From Candidatus Cryptobacteroides intestinavium (GTDB taxonomy: Bacteria > Bacteroidota > Bacteroidia > Bacteroidales > UBA932), in assembly GCA_017694845.1 (NCBI GenBank), contig JADIMI010000014.1:1-64000 (forward strand): a stretch of 64,000 bases of DNA. The letters are read 5' to 3'. How positions within the stretch are numbered: position 1 is the first letter of the stretch; the number at the start of each line of letters is the position of its first letter. The translations under genes were made by a program, and so were the position numbers. Below the pieces are notes generated by a model, which had not been told where the DNA came from, made no database searches, and saw only the letters and a list, made by a program, of their open reading frames with translations. Of this stretch, positions 19,384 through 29,127 are shown in pieces.

Positions 19384-19454
19384 GGACCGCGAACAACGGT
19401 ATTTTGTAATAGACTGTCTTTTAATAAGATACAAATTTGGCTTGTTCGTGGTCC
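19384..19454. repeat. 71-nt palindrome-bounded element, copy 1
   Basis: GGACCGCGAACAA ... TTGTTCGTGGTCC; same length as copies 2 and 3. Confidence 0.85.
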
Positions 19455-19468
19455 CTACTTTTTTGAGG

Positions 19469-19539
19469 GGACCGCGAACAATCTATTTTTCTAATATCCT
19501 GTCATTCAGAAAGATACAAAAATGTCGTGTTCGCGGTCC
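19469..19539. repeat. 71-nt palindrome-bounded element, copy 2
   Basis: GGACCGCGAACA ... TGTTCGCGGTCC, perfect 12-nt inverted termini. Confidence 0.9.
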
Positions 19540-19587
19540 GCTGTCTCGTCCTTCTCCTCCAGATTCTTCGCTGGCGCTCAGAATGAC
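19540..19587 (-). repeat. GTCATTCTGAGCG-type module linked to 71-nt element (composite with copy 2)
   Basis: Reverse complement GTCATTCTGAGCGCCAGCGAAGAATCTGGAGGAGAAGGACGAGACAGC matches 60301..60348 at 43/48 positions by eye. Confidence 0.9.
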
Positions 19588-19749
19588 AATGTAATGATGC
19601 TCGGAATGACAACGAGAGTTGCTCAGAATGACAACAGGAGGGCGTTCAGAAAGACATTCCTTGTCACCATAGACGCAGCCTTGTCATCCTGAACACAGTC
19701 GATTTTGTCACCATAGACGGAGCCGTCAGGCGGAGTGAAGGATCTGGAG
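19588..19749. repeat. Degenerate array of GCTCAGAATGACAA / GTCATCCTGAA / ACGGAGCCGTCAGGCGGAGTGAAGGATCTG units
   Basis: tgctcggaatgacaacgagagttgctcagaatgacaac...; ACGGAGCCGTCAGGCGGAGTGAA recurs at about 51340. Confidence 0.7.
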
Positions 19750-19835
19750 CACCATACCGCTTCTCTGCTCCGGCTTTCCTCACAGGTCCTCCACTCCTTC
19801 CGGCAATTCTCTTTTGCCCTATAGAATGAAAGAAA

Positions 19836-19853
19836 CCGACCCTTTCGGGTCGG
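19836..19853 (-). terminator. Hairpin downstream of metalloprotease gene
   Basis: CCGACCC-TTTC-GGGTCGG; minus strand followed by TTTCTTTC. Confidence 0.6.
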
Positions 19854-19876
19854 CTTCACGTATATTGCAGTGTCTG

Positions 19877-22453
19877 CTACATATTTTTCAATACTTTCTC
19901 GATCTCGTAAGAAAGATACTGGTAATGCGACCGGAGATCTTTCCTTGATGATCCGGCTCTCTTTTCCATCAGCTCCTGGATGTCGAGCAGGGTTCCGAAA
20001 AGTATTTCCTTGGCGCTGATCTTCAGATCGGACTCCTTCTTTGTCTTGGTCAGGGATTCTTCGGCATTCATAAGAGCCTCGCGACATTCGATGTGCGAGC
20101 AAGGCCAGCCGCTGTCTTCAAGATATAATGCATTGTCTGCAAAAGATTTGCTCCCGCTGCTTTCAAGCATGTCGAGGTTGTCGAAAAGCTCGTAGACGAA
20201 GGCGTATTCCATATTCATATCGGCACGGTCGAGAGCCTTCCCCTTGATACTCTTTCCGAAGACAAGTTTGTACAGGTCGTTGATGTATTCAGACTGCGTA
20301 TAAGGATCATCGGACAGCTTGGCGGTATATCCGACTTTCGGGAAGAGACTGAGCAGAGATTTGACGGTGGATGCCTGATAGTCGTATATCTCAGGGTTTC
20401 CCGGATCGAAGAGCCCGAGCACCTCCCTGTCCATCATCCATTCAGGCAGTTCGCTGATCTGTGCGAAAGTGAATTCCAGGGCTTCCTTCTGTTTTTCCCT
20501 GGAGACAGGGATAAATCCAGGCTTGCCGTCACCGTATACCGGATATTCAAGGTAGTTCCCTCCGATATATTTGCTTACATGCCCTATATATCTGCGGAAC
20601 TGAGTCATTACCTCTTTATACATTTCCTTGGTGTAATCGTAGCTTTCACCTTCCCTGGCTGTCCAGTCCACGAGGTTCTTCATAATGATCTTGAGGTTCC
20701 TGATTCCGTATTCACTGGCCTTGACAGCATCGTCTCCGAGGGATTCGCTCTGCGATGCGGGGTCGATGTAGGTGAATATCTCCTGTTCTCCGTATCTGTA
20801 CATAGGGTCATTGCCTTTCTCCAGGATCCATTTGTTGAGGACTGGTTTCTCATCCTCCGGTGTTTCGGCATCATAGATCGGCCTGTATCCCCAGGCAATG
20901 GCATATTTGTCGTAGACACCGAGCCGAGGAGGGAGCAGCCACTCCACCCCGTCTCCTGGCTGGGCTACATAATTGTACCTTGCATAATCCATTACGGATG
21001 GCGTAGTGCCGTATTTTGCAGTGAATGATGGACTGCGCAGCGAATCTACAGGATAGGCGTAAGATGCCCTCATATTGTGCATAAGTCCGAGGGTGTGTCC
21101 TATCTCGTGTACCACGAGATATCTGAGGAGAGGCCCCATAGTCTCGGTGTCGAATACTTCTTTTCTGGCTTCAGGATTGACGGCGGAGGTCTGGATGAAG
21201 CACCAGTTGTGGAGAAGCTTCAGTACATCGTGGTAGAAATATACCGATCCCTGGATGATCTCGCCAGAACGCGGGTCGGTCCAGGATGGCCCCATTGCGT
21301 TGGCGATTCTGGTGGATGCATATCTCAGGCATGAATACCTGATGTCATCCGGATTGAAGTCGGGATCATCTTTCGGGTAATCCTTGGCGATGATAGCGTT
21401 CTTGAATCCTATCTCCTCGAACGCCATCTGCCAGTCCTCGATTCCTTCCTTGAGGTATTTTCTCCATTTCTCAGGAAAAGCATCATCCACATAGTACACT
21501 ATAGGCCTGGCCGGTTCCACAAGTTCTCCGTTTCTGTATTTCTCCATATCTTCAGGTTTCGGCTCGAGCCTCCATCTGTTGATATAGCGTACGGTCTCGC
21601 TCCGGTCCTTGTCTTCCGAATACTCTATATGGCTGTCTGTAAAATACCCGATACGGTGGTCGGCAAGCCTCGGTTTCATCGGCTCGTCCGGAAGCCGTAT
21701 CATGGATACGGAGACGATGGCGGTGAAAGGTTCGGATGACACCGTATATACCATCCTGGTCCTGAAGATGATGTTCTGCGGAAATGCGTTGAAGCTCAGG
21801 ATCGAGGACATGTCGGACTGGAACGACCCCTTGAGTTTAGGACCTCCGAACAGGGCATCGAACGGAGAGGCAGGGATGAAAGGCGACATATATTCCTCGT
21901 CTGAACAGAAAAACCTGGATACATCGATCACCACTCCGGTCGAATCCGGATTCACGGCCTTGATCGGGAAAGATTTCCTGACAGGCTTCATATAATTCAG
22001 TGCGACACCTTTGTAGATGCTTTCCGTGGTGTCACAGATCGCCCTGATATCTGCATCCAGCAGGTAGACGTTCTCTTCATCGCTGCCCCATTCCACCAGC
22101 AGGGGATCTGCCGGCATCTGGCCGGCGATCACATCTGCGTTGTTGCTGATGGAGGATACTTTGCTTGACAGCAGCATAGGTTTGCCCATCAGGGCGTATG
22201 GAATCTCGAGGTAATAGGTCTTTTTTACCTTATGTATATTCATAAGGCCTTCTGATGTCTCTGCTTCGGCAGTTATGATCTCTTCATAACTCTTTTTCTC
22301 TCCCTCTTTGGTGGAAGTGGAATCCGAGTCTTCCGTCTTCTCGGATGCCGCCTCCTTCAGGATATCCAGAATACCTTGTGTGCCGGACTGCTCTGCGGAC
22401 ATCTGCAGCGGAATCAGTGCAGCGGCGGCCGCTATCCATAATAATCTGTTCAT
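19877..22453 (-). CDS. Zinc-dependent metalloprotease (DUF5117/DUF4953-type, M10/astacin-like HExxH)
   Basis: 858 aa with signal peptide, LVVHEIGHTLGLMHNMRASYAYPVDSLRS. Confidence 0.9.
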   Translation of the reverse strand: MNRLLWIAAAAALIPLQMSAEQSGTQGILDILKEAASEKTEDSDSTSTKEGEKKSYEEIITAEAETSEGLMNIHKVKKTYYLEIPYALMGKPMLLSSKVSSISNNADVIAGQMPADPLLVEWGSDEENVYLLDADIRAICDTTESIYKGVALNYMKPVRKSFPIKAVNPDSTGVVIDVSRFFCSDEEYMSPFIPASPFDALFGGPKLKGSFQSDMSSILSFNAFPQNIIFRTRMVYTVSSEPFTAIVSVSMIRLPDEPMKPRLADHRIGYFTDSHIEYSEDKDRSETVRYINRWRLEPKPEDMEKYRNGELVEPARPIVYYVDDAFPEKWRKYLKEGIEDWQMAFEEIGFKNAIIAKDYPKDDPDFNPDDIRYSCLRYASTRIANAMGPSWTDPRSGEIIQGSVYFYHDVLKLLHNWCFIQTSAVNPEARKEVFDTETMGPLLRYLVVHEIGHTLGLMHNMRASYAYPVDSLRSPSFTAKYGTTPSVMDYARYNYVAQPGDGVEWLLPPRLGVYDKYAIAWGYRPIYDAETPEDEKPVLNKWILEKGNDPMYRYGEQEIFTYIDPASQSESLGDDAVKASEYGIRNLKIIMKNLVDWTAREGESYDYTKEMYKEVMTQFRRYIGHVSKYIGGNYLEYPVYGDGKPGFIPVSREKQKEALEFTFAQISELPEWMMDREVLGLFDPGNPEIYDYQASTVKSLLSLFPKVGYTAKLSDDPYTQSEYINDLYKLVFGKSIKGKALDRADMNMEYAFVYELFDNLDMLESSGSKSFADNALYLEDSGWPCSHIECREALMNAEESLTKTKKESDLKISAKEILFGTLLDIQELMEKRAGSSRKDLRSHYQYLSYEIEKVLKNM

Positions 22454-22518
22454 AAAACTTGAATTAGTGACTAATATTAGTGTTGATACATTATAAATTA
22501 TCTTGTCATAAATATGTT

Positions 22519-23457
22519 TTATTCCTCTGTACCTTCATTTCCTGTGTCAAGAGAGCCGAATTTCCCGACATTCCGGTCGCCCAGTTCCTGCAGGTCGATC
22601 CCTGTCGCATCCTTGACTGCATCTATCAGTGCATTGTATTTTACGAGCAGAATGTCATATCCTTCCATCTCTGCCTTCATTTCCTCTTCGGTATGGGTAA
22701 GGATCATTTCCACAAATCCTGCCACATCGCCTGCGGCATCCGGAGCCATGGCATAATATGAGTCGGGCTCCTCTCCATAGAACCACATCCCGACGCTTCT
22801 GATCGCCGCCTCGGTGTCCCCGTCTACAATCAGACTCTTCAGGTTCTGTTCATAGTACTGCCGGGAAGGGGAGAAAAATGATTCCGGTATGGAGATCAGA
22901 TCGTTCGTATATATGAAGTTGCCCCAGAGGATGCCGTTGATCCTGCCCAGATCCGCCAGGATCCTGGCATTGTCCTTGGCCGGCAGGATATCTGCCCGGA
23001 GCTGGCCTATCGCAATGTAGTTGCGTCCGAATCCGCACACCATGTCGGCCCCATCATCTGTATATGACATAGTGTCTTCGATGGTTCCCGCAAGGAGTAT
23101 CTTGAACGGAAAATATTTTGCGGCGAATCCGGTCTCATATACATCGGTGAGGGTCTTGCGCAGATATTCCACGGCCTCATTGAAAATCCCCGGATCGATC
23201 CTTGTCAGCTCATAGTTCGACTCATCGTATACGTTCCACTTGTAGTCCACATCGTTGTATTCAGACAGGATGTAGACCCCTGTATCCTGCAGGAAAGTAT
23301 ACAGGTAGTGCTGTGCAGGGTCGGAACTGTCCTCTATTACATATTGCGGCTCATCTTTGTCCGTGATTATTGGGTCTTCCTTGTAGCAGGATACGGCAAG
23401 CATTGCGGCTGCGGCTGTAACTGCGCTGAAAGTGAATATGTTGTATATGGTCTTCAT
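22519..23457 (-). CDS. Lipoprotein resembling SusD-associated putative zinc-binding metallopeptidase (Mx1-like), apparently lacking HExxH
   Basis: Lipobox-like AVSCYKED; FLQDTGVYILSEYNDVDYKWN and C-term GFVEMILTHTEEEMKAE...GIDLQELGD resemble the family; no HExxH in the 312 aa. Confidence 0.6.
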   Translation of the reverse strand: MKTIYNIFTFSAVTAAAAMLAVSCYKEDPIITDKDEPQYVIEDSSDPAQHYLYTFLQDTGVYILSEYNDVDYKWNVYDESNYELTRIDPGIFNEAVEYLRKTLTDVYETGFAAKYFPFKILLAGTIEDTMSYTDDGADMVCGFGRNYIAIGQLRADILPAKDNARILADLGRINGILWGNFIYTNDLISIPESFFSPSRQYYEQNLKSLIVDGDTEAAIRSVGMWFYGEEPDSYYAMAPDAAGDVAGFVEMILTHTEEEMKAEMEGYDILLVKYNALIDAVKDATGIDLQELGDRNVGKFGSLDTGNEGTEE

Positions 23458-23471
23458 AATGATTTCTGTAT

Positions 23472-24977
23472 TTATTTCGGATTGCGTACAGGCCTGGAGA
23501 TGTTTTCGATGTCGGAATCCCTTTCGTATACTTCCTCCGGAATCGGAAGAGTGTAGGCAGGGTCATTTTCTTCGAGTACGTATGTCTCCAGAATGTCAGG
23601 AGTCTCGACATTAGGAGTGAAAGTGTGGGTGATGCTCGGACGGTCCCACCTCCTGAGGTCGAACCATCTGTGTCCCTCGAAGCACAGCTCTCTGCGCCTT
23701 TCATTCTTGACTTCCTGCAGGGTGAGTTCCTGTGACAGTCCGGAAAGAACAGTGTATGTCTCTGGAGTGAACCTGTTGCGCCTTATCATATTGATGTCAT
23801 CGAGAGCCTTCTGTGACTCTCCATTCATTGCGTATGCCTCAGCCCTGTTGAGATATGCCTCGACCGTGCGTATGGCTTTCCCGTGCATGCCGGTATATGA
23901 GGTCGAGTATCCTTTATACTGAGTATATCTTCCTCCTCCGCTCATAAGGGTGAAGTCCGCCCCGAGATAACGGATATATGCGCCATCGGTGTCATCAAGC
24001 CTGAGATCCCCGTCTATATACATCGCGAGCAGCGCTTTGGATGCAGGGAACATACCGCAGGCCATTTCTGCGAAATAGCCGTTTGAATACGAGCCGTATG
24101 AAAAGAGGATCTCGGGATTGTTCTTCCGGAAGAAATATTCCTCGTAGTTGTCATCCGAGTCTCCGACGCCCTCTTCCTCAAGCTTGGTGTTGAAATCCCA
24201 CAGGTTGGCATTTATGCCGAGGGCTGCATCCGCATAGGATATCGCTCCGTCCCAGTCGTGGATATAGAGGCAGATCCTGGACAGGAATACATTGGCCGCT
24301 GCAGCGTTCCACCTGTATACGGAACTGCTTTCTCCGGCGGCATCAAACTGTACAAGGGCATTTTTCCCGTCATCAAGTATCTGTTCATAGATCCTGGCCG
24401 CCGGTTCTCTCTTGAACTTCCTGTTTTCCGACCCTACAAGGTCATTGATCGGAACCCCCATGGCGTCAGGGAATTTTTCCGGATCGTACGGCTCTCCGTA
24501 CAGGTTGACGAGCATATAATAGGCAAATGCCCTTATCATATATGCTTCTGCCTTTACCTGGGCCTTTTCCTGGTCGGATCCTGACATCTTGTCTATGTCA
24601 TAGAGGATCATATTAGCGACAAGTATCTGATGGTAGTAGAATGCCCACGCCTGGTCGCTGTTCAGGGTTCCTGTTATCTGGTGCTCTGGAGAAGCCTGCC
24701 AGGTGTAGTATCCGAAACCTTCGTTCCTGTTGTCCGAAGACAGGAATGCATCTTTTGCAAATTCCTCGCAGTCATCTGTCATAATGTCCAGATATGTGTT
24801 GACCGGTGTCTGGTTGGTGTTGTAGTATATCTCACCGGCGATAAGTTCCAGATAGTCATTGGCACTGCTCGGCTTGATCTCGTCCTGGGATGTCTCTTCA
24901 AGGAATTTTGCACATGAAGAGAGTACCAGCGCGGCGGATGCGGACAGTATCATTATGTCGAATATGTATTTTTTCAT
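23472..24977 (-). CDS. SusD/RagB-family nutrient-binding lipoprotein
   Basis: Lipobox SSCAKFLEE; NRAEAYAMNGESQKALDDINMIRRNRF and ELCFEGHRWFDLRRWDRP near the C-terminus. Confidence 0.95.
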   Translation of the reverse strand: MKKYIFDIMILSASAALVLSSCAKFLEETSQDEIKPSSANDYLELIAGEIYYNTNQTPVNTYLDIMTDDCEEFAKDAFLSSDNRNEGFGYYTWQASPEHQITGTLNSDQAWAFYYHQILVANMILYDIDKMSGSDQEKAQVKAEAYMIRAFAYYMLVNLYGEPYDPEKFPDAMGVPINDLVGSENRKFKREPAARIYEQILDDGKNALVQFDAAGESSSVYRWNAAAANVFLSRICLYIHDWDGAISYADAALGINANLWDFNTKLEEEGVGDSDDNYEEYFFRKNNPEILFSYGSYSNGYFAEMACGMFPASKALLAMYIDGDLRLDDTDGAYIRYLGADFTLMSGGGRYTQYKGYSTSYTGMHGKAIRTVEAYLNRAEAYAMNGESQKALDDINMIRRNRFTPETYTVLSGLSQELTLQEVKNERRRELCFEGHRWFDLRRWDRPSITHTFTPNVETPDILETYVLEENDPAYTLPIPEEVYERDSDIENISRPVRNPK

Positions 24978-24988
24978 AACCGTGTCTT

Positions 24989-27900
24989 TTAGAAAGTGAT
25001 GTCAAGTCCTAAAGAGAATGATGCTACAGGAGGTGTTGTGATACCTATCTCTCCGAAACCGAGCTGTTCAGGATCCTGCCCGTTGAGGTCTTTGGAGCAG
25101 AAGAGAAGGAGGTTGTTGCCTTCTATCCTCACGTTTGCCGCACCGATATGCAGGGCATCACAGACTTTCTGAGGTATTGCGTAGCGCAGATAGGCGGTGC
25201 GCAGACGAAGGAAGTCGCTGGAGACGACCCTGATGTCGCTCTGGTTGTACATCTGCCACATATTGTTTGCTATCTCGATCTCTCTGGAGCCGAGTATTCC
25301 TGTCGACATCGAAAGATCATCGGTCGAAAGTGCCGGAATCACAGCCCACGCCTCATCGCCCGGCTGACGCCATCTGTTCACGAATTCCCCGGACATATTC
25401 TGCTGAGGGTTCGGAAGTTCCTGTCCGGTGTTGCTGTACAGATTGTTCAGCCTGACTTTCGCCCCTACACTGTAGGAGAAGAACAGTCCGAGAGTGAAGT
25501 TCCTGTACGAGAAGGTCGTACTGAAACCTCCCTGTATATCCGGGATACGGTTTCCGGAATATGAGAATACCTTGGCGTACATATCCTGTTTCGTCGCCCC
25601 TTCGGTCTCCTCTATGTCCTTGAAGGTCGGCAGACCCTCCGCATCGAGCCCGGCGAACTTGTAGGAGAAGAACGAGTTGATAGGATATCCCTGGAGGACG
25701 GCTGAACCGTCGACATACTGGGCGTATGTGTATTCATCCTCCATCCCTCCCTGTGTGACAAGGTTGATGTTCCTTGCCGTATTGAAGGAAAGCGACCATG
25801 AGAAGTCCTTTGTCTTCACGGGTACGGCATTGATGATGAGTTCGTATCCACGGTTCATTATGTCTCCTACATTCAGGCTCATAGATGATGTCCCCGTCGT
25901 CTGGGCCACCTCTACCGAGACTATCTGGTCATTGCCTTTCTTGTAGTAATATTCGAGGGCGCCGGAAAGCCTGTTGTTGAAAAGGGAGAAATCCAGACCT
26001 ATGTTGTATGAGGTGGTCTTTTCCCATTTCAGGAAAGGATTCGGCAGTTTGGACAGGGTGGAGATATAGTCTCCTGAAATCTCGTCGATCGAACCCAGCT
26101 GGATGATCATACTCGGAGTCTGGTCATCTGAGACGTTGCCCTGGATCCCGTATGATCCCCTGATGGATAATTCGTTGAGCCACATTACGTTTTCCAGGAA
26201 AGGCTCGTTCATTATGTTCCATCTGGCAGATACCGACCATATAGGGAGGAATCTTGTGCTGCGGTCCTGACCGAACTTGTTTGACCCGTCGGCCCTGATG
26301 TTCCCGTTAATTATGTAGCGCGATTTGTATGCATAGGAAAGTACCCCGTACCAGGACAGGTAGTTGGACAGCCTGTTGGTGACCACATCCGGGGTGTTCA
26401 TCACCATCTCGTTGTAGAGAGGCCACTGGATAGGGTCGATCTCGACGAATGATTCCCCTCTGTCAGGAAGATATCCCCACTGAGTGGTGGAGATGCCATC
26501 ATATTTCGTAGACCTTGCCTCGAAACCTGCCGACCCGGAAATATGATGCCCCTTGATGTATTTGCTGTAGTCAAGCTGGAGCCTTGTGGTGTAGCCGAAG
26601 TTCCTTGTCTCCGAACTCTTGAGCTCTCCGCCGTACGGCAGACTGCAGAACTGGTCTCTCCAGGTGTCGGCATCAGGGAATGGCACTCCGTAGTTCAGCC
26701 CTCTGAGCTGTGCGGCTGCGTATGTGCGGTCATTGTACCATTCCTTGTCGGATGTATTGGACATGTTCATGGCGAATGTCCCGGTAGCCCGCAGCCCGTC
26801 CCAGATCGCCCATTCAAGGTTGGCGTTGAAATACAGCGAATTGCTCTTCACTGTCCTCCCTGAATTGTCGATCTCGTTGAGTATGTTGAACATAAGGGGC
26901 TGTGCGTTGAACCCTTGTTCGGCATTGTAGTACGAGTAGCTTCCGTCCTCGTTGAATGCCGGTATGGCCCTGGAAGTGTTGTATGCGTAACTGTATGGGG
27001 AAATGCTTGAATGCTGGTAGTCCTTGTTGGTGATATTGCCACGCAGCTGTACCGTCCCTGTAAGCCTTGATGCCAGAGTGGCCTGTACCTTGGCCATAAT
27101 GTTGTACTGCTCCAGGCCTGTCCCCCTGACGTTTGCATTCTCGTCCGTATAGGCTCCGGATATATAGTAGTTGACTTTCTCATCTGCTCCCGAGATGGAC
27201 AGGTTGTGCTTGTGGGACACTGAATTGTGGTAAAGCAGATCGAACCAGTCGGTGTTCATCATCTCCAGCTCCTGCACTCCTGAAAGGAACTGGTCATAAC
27301 TGATCTTTCTGTCATACAGGTCGTAGAGCAGCCCCTCGTAACCTACTGCGGCAGGTTCGAAACTGTAGACGAGCCCTTTAGCTGCAATTTCCTTGGAGAC
27401 ATCTATGCGTTCCCTGGAGTCCATCAGGTTCAGCTTGTTGTAGCTTGGACGCTCTGTGACAGTGACAGTTCCGGAATAGTTGACACGCGGTGCGCCCATC
27501 TTTCCTCTCTTGGTTGTCACGACGATGACGCCGTTTGCCGCCCGTACACCGTATATGGCCGTGGCGGATGCGTCTTTCAGGACGTCTATTTTCTCTATAT
27601 CCATAGGGTTGAGTCCTGATATTGCGTTTCCTATGAGGTTGACGTTATCCAGATTGTTCAGCATCTCGGTGGATACGGATACGGGATCATCGAGGATCAC
27701 TCCATCGACGACCCATAGAGGCTCCCTGTTCCCGGATATTGTGGATGTTCCTCTGATCCTCACTTTGGTGGCAGCTCCAGGCGTGGATGAGGAGCCCATG
27801 ACCGAAAGCCCGGGGATCTTGCCCTGAAGCATATTGTCCAGAGTCGTTGCATTGGCCTGGAGGACATCTTCTCCTGATATGGAGGCCACGGACGATGTGG

Positions 27901-28309
27901 ACATCCTCCTGTCGATTCTCTGGTATCCTGTATTGATGATAGCTCCGACAAGAGCTGCCAGTTCATCTTCCATCTCTACCTCAAAATGTTCCCTGGTGCA
28001 TCTGATCTCCTTTGTTATTTTACCGATGCATGAAAAGACGAGGACAGGAGTCTGCCCCCCCTGGACGAATTTTACGGACAGCCTGAAATTGCCGTTCTCA
28101 TCTGTCATTGTCCCGGTTGTGGTCCCTTTGACCATAACGGCTATCCCCGGTGCCGCTTCACCGTTTTCATCCGTGACGTGTCCTGTGACAGTCTTGATCG
28201 TTCCCTGCCGGTCTTGTGCCGGGATGTTGAAGGGAGCTGCAGTGAGAGCTGCTAAAAAGACGGAGATAAGGATCACTGTCCGTCCGAGATTTTTTAGACT
28301 GGTGCTCAT
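24989..28309 (-). CDS. SusC/RagA-family TonB-linked outer membrane protein
   Basis: CarboxypepD_reg-like N-term (GHVTDENGEAAPGIAVMVKGTTTGTMTDENG), plug (VRIRGTSTISGNREPLWVVDGV; DVLKDASATAIYGVRAANGVIVVTTKRG). Confidence 0.97.
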   Translation of the reverse strand: MSTSLKNLGRTVILISVFLAALTAAPFNIPAQDRQGTIKTVTGHVTDENGEAAPGIAVMVKGTTTGTMTDENGNFRLSVKFVQGGQTPVLVFSCIGKITKEIRCTREHFEVEMEDELAALVGAIINTGYQRIDRRMSTSSVASISGEDVLQANATTLDNMLQGKIPGLSVMGSSSTPGAATKVRIRGTSTISGNREPLWVVDGVILDDPVSVSTEMLNNLDNVNLIGNAISGLNPMDIEKIDVLKDASATAIYGVRAANGVIVVTTKRGKMGAPRVNYSGTVTVTERPSYNKLNLMDSRERIDVSKEIAAKGLVYSFEPAAVGYEGLLYDLYDRKISYDQFLSGVQELEMMNTDWFDLLYHNSVSHKHNLSISGADEKVNYYISGAYTDENANVRGTGLEQYNIMAKVQATLASRLTGTVQLRGNITNKDYQHSSISPYSYAYNTSRAIPAFNEDGSYSYYNAEQGFNAQPLMFNILNEIDNSGRTVKSNSLYFNANLEWAIWDGLRATGTFAMNMSNTSDKEWYNDRTYAAAQLRGLNYGVPFPDADTWRDQFCSLPYGGELKSSETRNFGYTTRLQLDYSKYIKGHHISGSAGFEARSTKYDGISTTQWGYLPDRGESFVEIDPIQWPLYNEMVMNTPDVVTNRLSNYLSWYGVLSYAYKSRYIINGNIRADGSNKFGQDRSTRFLPIWSVSARWNIMNEPFLENVMWLNELSIRGSYGIQGNVSDDQTPSMIIQLGSIDEISGDYISTLSKLPNPFLKWEKTTSYNIGLDFSLFNNRLSGALEYYYKKGNDQIVSVEVAQTTGTSSMSLNVGDIMNRGYELIINAVPVKTKDFSWSLSFNTARNINLVTQGGMEDEYTYAQYVDGSAVLQGYPINSFFSYKFAGLDAEGLPTFKDIEETEGATKQDMYAKVFSYSGNRIPDIQGGFSTTFSYRNFTLGLFFSYSVGAKVRLNNLYSNTGQELPNPQQNMSGEFVNRWRQPGDEAWAVIPALSTDDLSMSTGILGSREIEIANNMWQMYNQSDIRVVSSDFLRLRTAYLRYAIPQKVCDALHIGAANVRIEGNNLLLFCSKDLNGQDPEQLGFGEIGITTPPVASFSLGLDITF

Positions 28310-28446
28310 ACTTGATTGATTTAGATTAATAATATGGAAAATGGATTCGTTTTACACACACAATCGCAAATATAAAGAAAATAATCCCACATTTTCTTTT
28401 CTGTCATAAAAAGATTACATTTGTCTACATCAAAAATCAGTTTGCT

Positions 28447-29124
28447 ATGAAGAGATATTTGGCAGAAATGACAGGCACTATGGTGCTCGTGCTTATCGGG
28501 TGCGGAAGTGCGATCTTCAACGGCGGATGCGGTACACCTGCCCAGGTACTTATGGTGGCAATGGCCTTCGGCCTCGCAGTCGTGGCGATGGCATATACGA
28601 TCGGAGGGATTTCCGGATGCCATATCAATCCGGCCATCACGCTCGGTGTTATGCTCTCCGGCAGGATGAAGACGAAGGATGGCCTGATGTATATGCTTTT
28701 CCAGGTAGCGGGTGCCGTCATAGGGTCAGCGATACTCTATCTGCTCACCTCATACATAGATATCGACTATGCGACAAGGACAGGGGCCAATGTGTGCCAG
28801 CCTGGAGTCGGGATCGCCGGAGGATTCATCGCCGAGCTGGTCTTCACTTTCATCTTTGTCCTGGTCGTGCTGGGGACGACAGACGCGTCTAAAGGGGCAG
28901 GGAACTTCGCCGGGCTGGCGATAGGACTCTCTCTGGTTATGATCCACATTGTCTGCATTCCGATCACAGGAACATCTGTCAATCCGGCGAGAAGTATAGG
29001 GCCGGCAATCTTCGAAGGCGGAGCCGCACTGTCCCAGCTGTGGATATTCGTTGTCGCCCCTCTTGTCGGAGCCGCGCTCAGTGCATTTGTATGGAAGGCC
29101 ATCGCGGCTCAGAGACAGAAATGA
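28447..29124 (+). CDS. MIP-family aquaporin (AqpZ-like)
   Basis: GCHINPAITLG and GTSVNPARSIGPA: two NPA motifs. Confidence 0.95.
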   Translation: MKRYLAEMTGTMVLVLIGCGSAIFNGGCGTPAQVLMVAMAFGLAVVAMAYTIGGISGCHINPAITLGVMLSGRMKTKDGLMYMLFQVAGAVIGSAILYLLTSYIDIDYATRTGANVCQPGVGIAGGFIAELVFTFIFVLVVLGTTDASKGAGNFAGLAIGLSLVMIHIVCIPITGTSVNPARSIGPAIFEGGAALSQLWIFVVAPLVGAALSAFVWKAIAAQRQK

Positions 29125-29127
29125 TGC

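Noticed and set aside
19384-19454. 71-nt element as an integron attC site
   Set aside because: Termini lack the RYYYAAC/GTTRRRY core sites and there is no integron integrase or cassette array in the window.
19623-20102. 159-aa minus ORF overlapping the metalloprotease end and repeat island
   Set aside because: Out of frame with the metalloprotease and running through repeat modules; not supported as a gene.
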